From contig JAPPCR010000006.1 in assembly GCA_028875725.1 (NCBI GenBank), forward strand, positions 1,619,786 through 1,683,785: a stretch of DNA of 64,000 nt. Direction: 5' to 3'. Both the position numbers and the translations under genes were made by a program. Positions within the stretch are counted from its first letter, which is position 1. Each line of letters opens with the position of its first letter. The notes under the pieces are model-generated. The model was not told the origin of the DNA. It saw nothing but the letters and a program-made list of their open reading frames with translations, and did not search any database. Of this stretch, positions 17,323-26,194 are shown one piece after another. This DNA comes from Acidobacteriota bacterium (GTDB lineage: Bacteria > Acidobacteriota > Thermoanaerobaculia > Multivoradales > Multivoraceae).

Positions 17323-18744
17323 TCAGCCGGTCAGGCGTCCGAAGTAGCCCGGCCCCTGGGTCCAGACGTACCAGGCCATGAAACCGGTCAGGAACAGCGT
17401 CACGCCGACCATCAGGGCCCACCACAGCCAGCCGCGGGTCCCTTCCGGCCGGTCCTTTCCCAGATAGCCGCGCTTTCGCTGCAGGATGACGAAGCCGATG
17501 TAGGCGGCCGGCAGGAACAGGCCGCAGACGATGTTCGTCGGCACGGCCAGCCAGACCGCGATGTCGCCCCAGAACACGGGACCGAGCACGCCGGGCGCGG
17601 GAAGCAGCATGGCCAGCCGGTGCTTCGTGCTGCCAAACTCCCAACCGAACAGCTCGCAGGCCACGAACCCGGTCGCCAGCATGTGCAGGGTGATCGTCGA
17701 CAGCGCCATGCCGAGCACGCCCAGGTCGAACACCACGCGTCCCACCGCGGGTCCCGCGACGGCCGCCAGGGACTGCGCCGCCTCGACGGGACTCAGCCGC
17801 ACGCCGTCGTAGGCGGGATCGAGGTGAATCGTGTTCGCAGCGGCGATCACCATCAGGCTTGCGGCCAGGACGTAGGGCACGAAGGTCCCGGTCCACAGGT
17901 CGAACCTGGCCAGCGACCTGTGCTCCCTCGACCAGCCGCGGGCGAGCAGTGAGTACGGGTACAGGAACACCATGTTGATCCCGACCGCGGCCGACAGGCC
18001 GCTTAGAATCACCGTCACGCCGAGCACGCCGTTCCGCTCGCCGGGAACCGCGAAACCGACGAAACCGCGGACGAGGCCGCCCCAGTCCGAGACTCCCGTG
18101 CGGATCACCACCCAGGCGAAGCAGACGACGATTCCCCACACCATGTAGCGCAGTAGCCGCTCGTAGACGCGAATCAGTTCGGGCCGCCGGCCGTAGAGTG
18201 AGGAGATCAGCACGGCCCAGACGAGGACGACGAAGCCGAGCGCCGCCGCAGGCAATCCCTCGATCCCCGCCGCTTCGCCGAGGTCCACCAGCACCGCGGA
18301 GGCCAGCGAGTACTGAGGGAAGTGCCAGACGATCGACGCGATCAGCGCGCCCAGGGCCCAACTCCAGGCGAGGGGCGCCCCAGCGAAGCGGCGCATCGCA
18401 TCGAACGGCCGCATTCCCGTCGACAGGGTCTGGTGGGCGACCGCGGAGAGCATGACCAGTCCCAGCAGCATGGCGAGCGGCGCGACCCAAAGGAGCTGGT
18501 AGCCGAACACGGCCCCGGCGAACAGGGCGGAAGCCGCCGTCCCGCTGCCGAGCGTCATCGCGCTCTGCATGTATCCGGGGCCGATCAGTCCGGCGAAACC
18601 TCGCCAGCGTGCCGTCCGCGGCGCCTGCTCCAGTTCGGCCAGTTGCCGTCGCTCGGCCGCCAGAACCGCCGGGTCGGGCGGGTGGGCCATCCGGAGACCG
18701 ACCCGCAGGTCGTCCCGCTCGGCAGCGGACAACTGTTCCGGCAT
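17323..18744 (-). CDS. Nramp-like transporter lacking the usual metal-site motifs
   Basis: This 473-residue protein has about eleven membrane helices in the Nramp order (GPGYMQSAMTLGSGTA at helix 1, FGYQLLWVAPLAMLLGLVM at helix 2). In classical Nramp proteins helix 1 carries DPGN and helix 6 carries MPHN, which hold Mn or Fe. Here the matching stretches read LGSG and, roughly, NMVF in GINMVFLYPYSLLARGW. The substrate is therefore probably not a standard divalent metal. I start at ATG 18744 (MPEQLSAAERDD), since the upstream extension overlaps the divergent gene. A TAGCCT box is 7 nt upstream. It runs 15 bp before the sugar ABC ATPase, so it is likely co-transcribed with that importer. Confidence 0.82.
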   Translation of the reverse strand: MPEQLSAAERDDLRVGLRMAHPPDPAVLAAERRQLAELEQAPRTARWRGFAGLIGPGYMQSAMTLGSGTAASALFAGAVFGYQLLWVAPLAMLLGLVMLSAVAHQTLSTGMRPFDAMRRFAGAPLAWSWALGALIASIVWHFPQYSLASAVLVDLGEAAGIEGLPAAALGFVVLVWAVLISSLYGRRPELIRVYERLLRYMVWGIVVCFAWVVIRTGVSDWGGLVRGFVGFAVPGERNGVLGVTVILSGLSAAVGINMVFLYPYSLLARGWSREHRSLARFDLWTGTFVPYVLAASLMVIAAANTIHLDPAYDGVRLSPVEAAQSLAAVAGPAVGRVVFDLGVLGMALSTITLHMLATGFVACELFGWEFGSTKHRLAMLLPAPGVLGPVFWGDIAVWLAVPTNIVCGLFLPAAYIGFVILQRKRGYLGKDRPEGTRGWLWWALMVGVTLFLTGFMAWYVWTQGPGYFGRLTG

Positions 18745-18767
18745 GTCGGCTAGGCTACTCCACCGCC
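18745..18767. promoter_or_regulatory. 23-bp divergent promoter with overlapping -10 boxes
   Basis: The palindromic core TAGGCTA (18751-18757) gives TAGGCT on the plus strand, 11 nt before ATG 18768, and TAGCCT on the minus strand, 7 nt before ATG 18744. Neither start codon has a Shine-Dalgarno. This repeats the layout at 12831-12850, with weaker -10 matches. Confidence 0.42.
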
Positions 18768-21074
18768 ATGGACCGGCGATTCCCCTCTGCGCTTCTGATC
18801 GCGCTTGTCGCCGCGGCATCACCGGGCCTGGCCCAGCGCGGCGACCGCGAGGGCCACGTTATGGAACAGGTGTGGCGCCAGTTCAAGGTGCCCGAAGCGC
18901 CTCCCCTCGTCCCCGAGGAGGCGATGGAAACACTGCGCGTGGCTCCCGGCTTCCGCGTCGAGCTGGTCGCCGCGGAACCCCTGGTCGAAGACCCGGTGGC
19001 GATGTCCTGGGACGAACGAGGGCTCCTCTACGTCGTCGAGATGCGCGGCTTCATGCCGAACGTGGACGGCGTCGGCGAGCAGGAGCCGGTCGGCCGGGTC
19101 GTCGTGCTCGAGGACACGGACGCGGACGGCGCGATGGACCGGAGCGCGGTTTACCTGGACCGCCTGGTCAGCCCGCGCGCAATCGCGGCCGTCTCGGGCG
19201 GCGTCCTGATCGGCGAACCGCCGAACCTGTGGCTGTGCCGGAGTGAAGCGAAAGCCGGCGGCCTGCCCCGCTGCGCGAGCCGGGAGCGGCTCCTCGACTA
19301 CGGCGACCCGGACCCCGATCTTCTGGAACACACGGAGAACGGACTCCTCTGGGCCCTGGACAACTGGATCTACAACGCCAAGTCCGACCGGCGCTTCCGG
19401 CTACGGAGGGGGACCGAGGGCGCCTTCATCGAGATGGATCCGACGCTCTTTCGGGGCCAGTGGGGCATGGCCCAGGACGACGTCGGCCGCCTCTACTACA
19501 ACACGAACTCGCGCTACCTGTACGCCGATCTCATTCCCGCCGACTACGCCCTGGCGGACCCGGACCATCAGCCCCGGGGCGGCGGCATCGGCGCCAGCGA
19601 GCGGCTCGTCCACGACGAAACGGTCTATTCGATCCGGGTGAACCCGGGCATCAACCGCGGCTACGTCGGCAGCATGCTGCGCGGCGACGGCCGGCTCGCG
19701 GTCACGACCTCGGTCAGCGGACTGACCGTCTACCGCGGCGATCAGTTCCCCGCCACCTTCCGCGGGGACGTCTTCGTGCCGGAGCCGGCAGGCAACGTAG
19801 TCGCCCACTTCGATCTCGCGCCCGGTCCAATGGAGAACGGCATCCCGACCCTGATCGCCGAGCACCGTCGCTACGAGGATCCGGACTGGGTCGAACGCGA
19901 GTTCCTGGCTTCGACCGACGAACGCTTCCGTCCCGTCGACGCGAAGACCGGACCGGACGGCGCCCTGTACGTGATCGACATGTATCGCGGCATCCTCCAG
20001 CACGTGCGGTACGTGACGACCTACCTGCGCGAGTACATCCTCGAGCACGGGCTCGACCGCCCGATCGGCATGGGCCGCATCTACCGGATCGTCTGGGAAG
20101 GTGACGCCGATGACCCGTTCCCGGTCCGCCGCGACCCGCACCCGCTCGATACCGCATCCGACCGCATCGCCGCCCTGTCCCACCCGAACGGCTGGCACCG
20201 GGACACCGCCCAGCGTCTGCTGGTCGAGAACGAACTCGACGACCCCGGCCGGGATGCACTGCGCGAACTTGCCCGTTCAGGCGCCGATCCGCTGGCCCGC
20301 ATCCACGCCCTGTGGACCCTTAACGGCCGAGGCGAACTCGATGAGGCAACGACTCTGGCAGCCCTCCGGGACGGCAACCCGTGGCTCGTCGTCCACGGTT
20401 TGCGCGCTGGCGAGGAGACGCTGGCGGGAAGTGCCGCCGGTCAGGCCGCCATCGGCGAGTTGCTCGACTCCTCGTCGCTTCAGGTCCGGACCCAGGCCCT
20501 GCTGACCCTTGGCGCCGTGGCTCCCGAAGCGCCCTGGGCCCGGGCCACCCTGGCCGAACGGGTCGCCGCGCGCCCGGACGACCCCTTCCACCGCCAGATC
20601 GCCCTCGCCGCGAACCGCGGCGGCGCCGGCGATCCCGAGCCACCGGTGGTCCCGGCCGCGGCTCCCGCCATGACCGCCGAGGAAGCGTCCCGGTTCAACC
20701 ACGGACGACGCCATTACCGCGCCTGCAACTCGTGCCACGGCAACGACGGGCGGGGCCTGGAGGGTCTCGGCCCAAGCCTGGTCGGCTCCCCGTGGGTCGT
20801 GGACTCCCCCGAACGCCTGACCGCCCTCGTTCTCCAGGGAATCGAGGGACCGATCGAAGTCCACGGCGAGTTCTGGGACGACCTGATGCCCGGCTTCGCC
20901 GCCGACCCCCGCCTCCCCGACACTGCCATCGCCGCACTCCTCACCTACATCCGCCGAAGCTGGGGCAACACTGCTGACCCAGTTTCGCCCGAACTCGTCA
21001 CCAACGTCCGGGCCCAGACGAGTGAACGCGTGGAACCCTGGACTGCTCCGGAACTCGAACAGGCGTTCCCCTAG
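18768..21074 (+). CDS. PVC-type heme-binding CxxCH protein (membrane-bound dehydrogenase family)
   Basis: The 768-residue exported protein starts with a signal peptide (ALLIALVAAASPGLAQ). An N-terminal beta-propeller of the PVC-type dehydrogenase-like family follows, with PGFRVELVAAEPLVEDPVAM, RGLLYVVEMRGFMP, ENGLLWALDNWIYNAKSD and ALYVIDMYRGILQHV. A middle region of HEAT-like helices spans about residues 450-620, then a c-type cytochrome domain with C653-N-S-C656-H657 and the later Met-containing DDLMPGF loop. The family is common in Planctomycetes, Verrucomicrobia and relatives and is thought to oxidise sugars or alcohols periplasmically and pass electrons to the heme. The ATG at 18768 gives the signal peptide; the frame upstream overlaps the divergent gene. 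Confidence 0.9.
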   Translation: MDRRFPSALLIALVAAASPGLAQRGDREGHVMEQVWRQFKVPEAPPLVPEEAMETLRVAPGFRVELVAAEPLVEDPVAMSWDERGLLYVVEMRGFMPNVDGVGEQEPVGRVVVLEDTDADGAMDRSAVYLDRLVSPRAIAAVSGGVLIGEPPNLWLCRSEAKAGGLPRCASRERLLDYGDPDPDLLEHTENGLLWALDNWIYNAKSDRRFRLRRGTEGAFIEMDPTLFRGQWGMAQDDVGRLYYNTNSRYLYADLIPADYALADPDHQPRGGGIGASERLVHDETVYSIRVNPGINRGYVGSMLRGDGRLAVTTSVSGLTVYRGDQFPATFRGDVFVPEPAGNVVAHFDLAPGPMENGIPTLIAEHRRYEDPDWVEREFLASTDERFRPVDAKTGPDGALYVIDMYRGILQHVRYVTTYLREYILEHGLDRPIGMGRIYRIVWEGDADDPFPVRRDPHPLDTASDRIAALSHPNGWHRDTAQRLLVENELDDPGRDALRELARSGADPLARIHALWTLNGRGELDEATTLAALRDGNPWLVVHGLRAGEETLAGSAAGQAAIGELLDSSSLQVRTQALLTLGAVAPEAPWARATLAERVAARPDDPFHRQIALAANRGGAGDPEPPVVPAAAPAMTAEEASRFNHGRRHYRACNSCHGNDGRGLEGLGPSLVGSPWVVDSPERLTALVLQGIEGPIEVHGEFWDDLMPGFAADPRLPDTAIAALLTYIRRSWGNTADPVSPELVTNVRAQTSERVEPWTAPELEQAFP

Positions 21075-21100
21075 CACGCTCCGTCTATCGACGGAGTCCA

Positions 21101-21279
21101 GTCCGCAGCGGCGCCCCCGGGGGAGGGTCCCAGGGCGTCGGAGGCAAACGACTTCCTCGCGCCTCCACCAACCCACGTCGACGTGGAGTGCAGCCGACAA
21201 CAGCGAGCCCCTGCTCCCCATCCTCCGCGTGCGGGCGAGCGTGCCTCTGGGACCCTCCCCCGGGGGCGCCGCTGCGGAC
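21101..21279. repeat. 179-bp element with perfect 33-bp terminal inverted repeats
   Basis: Bases 21101-21133 are the exact reverse complement of 21247-21279 (33 of 33). The 113-bp interior has a 6-bp stem (GGAGGC 21140-21145 / GCCTCC 21161-21166) and a 14-bp palindrome, CCACGTCGACGTGG, at 21173-21186. No open frame or transposase is inside. It fills nearly all of the gap between two convergent genes, ending 3 bp from the RND stop codon, and a small stem (CCGTC-TATC-GACGG, 21081-21094) precedes it. It could be a MITE/REP-like element or a very long bidirectional terminator. No target-site duplication was seen. Confidence 0.8.
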
Positions 21280-21282
21280 GGC

Positions 21283-24200
21283 CTACGTAGCAGCAGCCTC
21301 GGCGGCGGCCTCAGGGTCGATGGCGTCGCGCTTGTGGAAGTCGAGCAGGAGATAGAGCGCCGGGATCACGATCAGCGTCAGCAGCGTTGAGGTCAGTAGC
21401 CCGCCGACCACGGTCAGGGCCATCGGCGTTCTGAGCTCCGCCCCCTCGCCCAGGCCCAGCGCCATCGGCAGCAGACCCAGCACGGTAGTTGACGTCGTCA
21501 TCAGGATCGGCCGCAGGCGGACCAGGCATGCCTCGCGCAAGGCCTCCACCTTCGCCTTGCCGGCGCGCCGCAAGCGGTTCGTGTAGTCGATGAGGATGAT
21601 CGCGTTGTTCACGACGATGCCGGCCAGCAGGATGCCGCCGATCAGGACGACGATGCTGACCGGCGTCCGCGTGAGATAGAGGATGCCGACCGCGCCGATG
21701 ATCGAGAACGGCACCGCGAAGAGGATGACGAAGGGATGTAGCAGCGACTCGAACTGGGACGCCATGACCAGATAGACCATGAACACGGCCAGCAGGATCG
21801 CCAGTCGCATGCTGTCGAACGAGCGCTCCATCTCCTGGCGCTGCCCGCCGACCGAGTAGTCGAAGCCGACGGGGAACCGCGTCGAGTCCAGGATGGCCTG
21901 AATGTCGTCGGAGACGCTGCCCAGATCGCGGCCGACGATGTTCCCCTCGATCAGCGCCACCCGGCCGCCGTCGCTGCGGCGAATCTCGGCCGGCCCTTCA
22001 GTCTCGATCACTTCCGCCACCGCCGAGAGAGGCAGTGGCGTGGCGCCGTTCTGGCGGATGTTCAGGTTGCGAAGATCACGGACCGAGTCGCGGTAGCCCT
22101 CGTCGGCCCGCATCCGGACCTCGATGTTCCGATCCTCGCGCACGATGTCCGTCGCGATGTCGCCCTGCACCTTGGACCGGATGACGGCGCCGAGTTCGGC
22201 AACGGTGTAGTTCAACGTCGACAGCCGTTCCCGGTCGAAGATGATCTGCAGTTCCGGATTGCCGCCCTCCGTCGAAGACTTGACATCCACAAGACCCTCG
22301 ACTTCGCGCATCCGGGCCGCCACCTGGTCGGCAAGCACTTCCAGCAGCGCCAGGTTGTGGCCGCGGATCTGCACCTCGACCGGGCTCCTGAAGCTGAAGT
22401 AGGTCGGACGGCCGAACCGGTACTTCAGGGAGTCGTCGCCGAGCAACGCTCCGCCGTCGGCCGCGGCCCCGGCCCGAACCGACGCCGCACCCGCGATCGG
22501 CGGCATCCCACCGCCAAAGGACGCGTTCTCCGCGTCGATCAGGTTCCGGATCCGGCCCATCACCAGCTCCTCGCGCTCGGCATCGATCGGCGGTTCCATC
22601 CGCACGTTGACCTGGCCGATGTTCTCCCGTCTCTCGCCGGCCGCGCCTCCCTGCTCGTTCGAGGTGCCGACCACCGTGTAGACCGACTGCACGCCGAGCT
22701 CCTCGCGGAAGTCGCGCACCCATTTGTCAATGTTCTTCAGCCGCCGGTCAGTGACCTCCAGCCGGCTCCCGGGCGCCAGTTCGGCGTCGACGTAGAACTC
22801 GCCCTGGATCAGCTCCGGCACGAGTTCGGTTCCCAGCGAGCCGATGAGCTGGACGCTCCCCGCGAGCAGCACGACTGCCGCCAGGACGACCAGTGCGGGG
22901 TGGCGAAGGGCCCCGCGAAGGATGCGGGCGTAAACCGCCGTGATGCCGCGAAGCACTGCGTCGAAGCCGACGAGAACGGGCCGCAGCAGCAGGGACATGA
23001 CCGTGGCAACGGCGCGGACCACATGCTTGACGGCCAGCGCGATGCCGACACCGATCGCGCTGAAGAAGGCCGAAAGGACCCTGGTCACCGGGTTGGAGCG
23101 GCCCACGTGTTTGACCGACTCGACCTCGGCATCGGCCGCCAAGAACCTCCGGGAAGCCAGCATCGGGATCACCGTCAGCGCGACCCCGAGCGACACGAGC
23201 AGGGAGAACGTCACGGTCAGCGCCTGGTCGCCGAACATCTGGCCGGCGACGCCCTCGACGAACACGATCGGCACGAACACGCAGACGGTCGTGATCGTGC
23301 TCGCGATCACCGCCCGGCCGACTTCGGAGGCCCCGGCCCGGGCCGCCTCGACGACCCCCAGGCCCTGGTCCCGCCTCCGCTGGATCGCCTCCAGGACGAC
23401 GATCGAGTTGTCCAGCAGGAGACCGATGCCGAGCGTGATCCCGCCCAGCGACATGATGTTGAGCGACACGCCGGCGACGTACATCAGGAAGAAGGTCGCC
23501 ACGACCGAGACCGGGATCGAAATCCCGATGATCAGCGTCTTCGGCGCGCTCCGCAGGAAGAGGAACAGGACAACGATCGCCAGCGAGCCGCCGATCAGTG
23601 CGGTTTCGATCACGGCCGACACGGAGTCGCGGATGTAGCGCGACTGGTCGGTGAGAACGGTCAGCTCGAGCTGGGGATCGATCTGTCTGATCTCCTCCAC
23701 GAGACCGTCCACCCGATCGAGAACGGCGGAGGCGACGGTGACCGTGTTCGTGCCCCCCTCCTTGTAGACCGCGATCTCCACGGCCTCCCGGCCGTCGATC
23801 CGCGTGATCACCTCGCGCTCCCTCGCGCCCTGGTAGACCCGGGCGATGTCTTCCAGGCGAACGATCGCGCCCTGGGAGCGGTCGATCACGATCTCCCGCA
23901 TCTCCTCCGGACGCAGCAGTTCGTTGATCGTTCGCACCAGGTAGTCGGTCTGGCCGTCGCGCAGCCGCCCGCCCGTGAGATTCACGTTCTCCTGCGCCAG
24001 GCGGTTCATCACCTGATTCATCGTCAGGCCCAGGGAGGTCAGCCTCCGTTCATCGATCTCGACCTGGATCTCCTCCTCCAGACCGCCGCTGACGACGACG
24101 GCCGCCACGCCTTCCAGGCGCTCCAGCTTCCGCTTCAGATCCTCCTCCGCCAGCAGGCGCAGCGCGATCAGGTCGCTGCCGCCGCCGGCGAGCCCCATCC

Positions 24201-24612
24201 GCAGGATCGGGTCGAGCGACGGGTCGTAGCGCAACAGAACCGGCCGGTCGGCCGCGATCGGCAACCGCACCTGATCGAGACGCTCCCGCACGTCGAGCGA
24301 CGCGAAGTCCATGTTCGTGCCCCAGGAGAACTCCAGGGTGACCTCGCTGATGTCCGCCCGGGAACTCGATATGACCCGGTTGACCCCGTTGACCACCCCG
24401 ACCGCGTCCTCGACCGGCCGCGTGATCAGGGTCTCCATCTCGACCGGCGCCGCGCCCTCGTACCCCGTCTGGACGGTCAGCGACGGGTAGGTGATGTCCG
24501 GCAGCAGGTCGACCGCCAGATCGCGGAAGGCGACGCCGCCGAAGACCACCGCCGCCAGGGCGAAGATGAACACCGTGACCGGTCGCCGGGTGGCGAAGGA
24601 AACAACTCGCAT
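21283..24612 (-). CDS. RND efflux permease (HAE1-like), second in operon
   Basis: This 1109-residue inner-membrane pump has the RND layout: helix 1 (RPVTVFIFALAAVVFGGVAF), a porter domain beginning LLPDITYPSLTVQTGYEGAAPVEMET, helices 2-6 with GITLGIGLLLDNSIVVLEAI, a second porter domain with FYVDAELAPGSRLEVTD, and helices 8-12 ending in GLLPMALGLGEGAEL and ALYLLLDF. The helix-4 acidic pair is LLDNS rather than the DD of AcrB, as in many non-proteobacterial RND proteins. Substrates cannot be deduced. It follows the adaptor gene by 34 bp and closes the operon, with the inverted-repeat element just after it. Confidence 0.93.
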   Translation of the reverse strand: MRVVSFATRRPVTVFIFALAAVVFGGVAFRDLAVDLLPDITYPSLTVQTGYEGAAPVEMETLITRPVEDAVGVVNGVNRVISSSRADISEVTLEFSWGTNMDFASLDVRERLDQVRLPIAADRPVLLRYDPSLDPILRMGLAGGGSDLIALRLLAEEDLKRKLERLEGVAAVVVSGGLEEEIQVEIDERRLTSLGLTMNQVMNRLAQENVNLTGGRLRDGQTDYLVRTINELLRPEEMREIVIDRSQGAIVRLEDIARVYQGAREREVITRIDGREAVEIAVYKEGGTNTVTVASAVLDRVDGLVEEIRQIDPQLELTVLTDQSRYIRDSVSAVIETALIGGSLAIVVLFLFLRSAPKTLIIGISIPVSVVATFFLMYVAGVSLNIMSLGGITLGIGLLLDNSIVVLEAIQRRRDQGLGVVEAARAGASEVGRAVIASTITTVCVFVPIVFVEGVAGQMFGDQALTVTFSLLVSLGVALTVIPMLASRRFLAADAEVESVKHVGRSNPVTRVLSAFFSAIGVGIALAVKHVVRAVATVMSLLLRPVLVGFDAVLRGITAVYARILRGALRHPALVVLAAVVLLAGSVQLIGSLGTELVPELIQGEFYVDAELAPGSRLEVTDRRLKNIDKWVRDFREELGVQSVYTVVGTSNEQGGAAGERRENIGQVNVRMEPPIDAEREELVMGRIRNLIDAENASFGGGMPPIAGAASVRAGAAADGGALLGDDSLKYRFGRPTYFSFRSPVEVQIRGHNLALLEVLADQVAARMREVEGLVDVKSSTEGGNPELQIIFDRERLSTLNYTVAELGAVIRSKVQGDIATDIVREDRNIEVRMRADEGYRDSVRDLRNLNIRQNGATPLPLSAVAEVIETEGPAEIRRSDGGRVALIEGNIVGRDLGSVSDDIQAILDSTRFPVGFDYSVGGQRQEMERSFDSMRLAILLAVFMVYLVMASQFESLLHPFVILFAVPFSIIGAVGILYLTRTPVSIVVLIGGILLAGIVVNNAIILIDYTNRLRRAGKAKVEALREACLVRLRPILMTTSTTVLGLLPMALGLGEGAELRTPMALTVVGGLLTSTLLTLIVIPALYLLLDFHKRDAIDPEAAAEAAAT

Positions 24613-24646
24613 GTCGCGCTACCTGGTCAGATGCCCCGGGTGCCGG

Positions 24647-26194
24647 TCAACCTTGCGGTCGGCCGCGCGCTCCGCCCTGCCGCCTGCCCGCCGGAGCGCC
24701 AGGCGGCCTTCCCGGCGGTCCCTGGCCGCTCCGGATTCGCTCCATCATCTGGTCGATCTGCTCGTCGCTCATGCCCCACTCCTTCATGCGGGCCCGCATC
24801 ATCTCCATCCGTTCGGGCGTCATCTGGCTGGGATCGAAACCGCCGGGAGGTCCACCGCGGATGCCTCCGGGGCCGCCTGGCCCGGGCCGCCCCGGTACGG
24901 CCTGCCCTGCGGCGTCGGCACCGCCAGCCGCGGCAGGTGACCCGCCGGCCGCACCTGCGGTATCGGCCGCCGGCACGGAAGTGAACATCGCAGGCGCCGC
25001 GGCCGGCCCCTCCCGCTCGTCGACCGAAATCGGCGTCTGGTCCGAGAGGCCGTCCTGTCCGACGATCACGACGTCCTCGCCCTCGCGGAGGCCGGAGAGC
25101 ACTTCCAGGCTGTCGCTCTCCTCATAGCCGAGCTCGAGTTCGCGGCGCTGGGCGACGGTACCGCCCTGCCCGTCGTCGACCGCCACGTACACCGTGTCGG
25201 AAGTGCTTTCCAGGACCAGGGCCTGCTTCGGCACGACAATCGCGTTCTCGTGAACGTCCGTCTCGACAAACACGCTGGCGAACATCCCGGGCCGCAGGCG
25301 GCCCTGGGCCTGCACTTCCAGCGTGACCTTGACCGTACCGGTCGCCGCGTCGACGACCGGACTGATCCTCAGCACCCGGGCCGGAAAGCGCACCCCGGGC
25401 CAGGCCTCGACCGTCAGGTGGGCGGACTGGTCCAGCTTGAGTCGCGGCAGGTCCTTCTCCGGAAGCTGGATCGGACAGAGCAGCGGGTCGAAGTCGGAAA
25501 TCCGGAACAGCCTCGCGTTGGTCGGGACATGCTCCGCGTTCTTGATCACGCGTTCGATGATCAGGCCGTCGAACGGCGCCCGGATCACGGTGTAGTCCAG
25601 CAGAATCTCGGTACCGACGATCTGGGCGGCGGCGCTCTCGAAGGTCGATCTGGCGAGGTCGTAGGCCTCCTGGCTGATGACTTCCTCGCGGTAGGACGAC
25701 TGGGCCCGGTTCCAGGACAGTTCCGCCTCGGCCAGGTTGACCCGGGCGATGCCTAACTGCGCCTCGATTTCCGCGGCGTCGATGCGTGCCAGCACCTGGC
25801 CCTCCCGCACGAAATCCCCTTCCTCCACGTTCAGTTCGACGATGGGACCCGCCGTCCGAGCCACGATGTCGACCTCGTTCTCGGCCTCGAGCGAACCGTT
25901 CGTCTCCAGGTAGTCCGCGATGTCGCGTCGAATGGCGCTCGTCACCCTGACCGGAATCACGGCGGTGGGTGCCGAGCCTCCGAAGCCCGGCGGGAATCCC
26001 CCCGGAAAGCCGCCCGGCGGTCCGCCCCCCCGGCCCCCGGGACCACCTCCGGGTCCGCCCCGGCCGGCGCGGGGGTTGTCGCCGCCCGCTTCGGCGTTGG
26101 ACTGCCCGCAGCCGATGCCCGCGGCGGCCACGGCCGCTATCAGCAGAAGGGCGCCGGCCGGCCGCGCCTTGCCCAAAAGTCTCTTGAGTTTCAT
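24647..26194 (-). CDS. RND efflux periplasmic adaptor (membrane-fusion protein)
   Basis: This 515-residue lipoprotein-like adaptor links the RND permeases to an outer-membrane channel. After a signal ending AAVAAAGIGC comes a Gly/Pro-rich linker of about 45 residues, then the barrel-sandwich hybrid (VDIVARTAGPIVELNVEEGDFVREGQ), a short helical hairpin, LLDYTVIRAPFDGLIIERV, and a beta-barrel with RLRPGMFASVFVE and AIVVPKQALVLE. The C-terminal 110 residues are again Gly/Pro/Arg-rich and include a Met-rich helix (MTPERMEMMRARMKEWGMSD) not usual for this family. The ATG overlaps the stop of the upstream permease by 4 bp (26191-26194). Confidence 0.9.
   Translation of the reverse strand: MKLKRLLGKARPAGALLLIAAVAAAGIGCGQSNAEAGGDNPRAGRGGPGGGPGGRGGGPPGGFPGGFPPGFGGSAPTAVIPVRVTSAIRRDIADYLETNGSLEAENEVDIVARTAGPIVELNVEEGDFVREGQVLARIDAAEIEAQLGIARVNLAEAELSWNRAQSSYREEVISQEAYDLARSTFESAAAQIVGTEILLDYTVIRAPFDGLIIERVIKNAEHVPTNARLFRISDFDPLLCPIQLPEKDLPRLKLDQSAHLTVEAWPGVRFPARVLRISPVVDAATGTVKVTLEVQAQGRLRPGMFASVFVETDVHENAIVVPKQALVLESTSDTVYVAVDDGQGGTVAQRRELELGYEESDSLEVLSGLREGEDVVIVGQDGLSDQTPISVDEREGPAAAPAMFTSVPAADTAGAAGGSPAAAGGADAAGQAVPGRPGPGGPGGIRGGPPGGFDPSQMTPERMEMMRARMKEWGMSDEQIDQMMERIRSGQGPPGRPPGAPAGRRQGGARGRPQG

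Noticed and set aside
21022..21390. Small plus-strand frame crossing the inverted-repeat element
   Set aside because: It runs through the 3' end of the cytochrome gene, the inverted repeats and the antisense of the RND gene, with no coherent protein pattern.
22357..24984. Very long open frame (875 codons) on the plus strand, opposite the RND permease
   Set aside because: It is antisense to a clear RND protein, is rich in Arg, His, Asp and Gln with no domain, and arises because GC-rich codon structure suppresses stops in the opposite frame. The same holds for long plus-strand frames at 2017-3516, 5943-7511, 7547-9412, 26530-28752 and 36910-38760.
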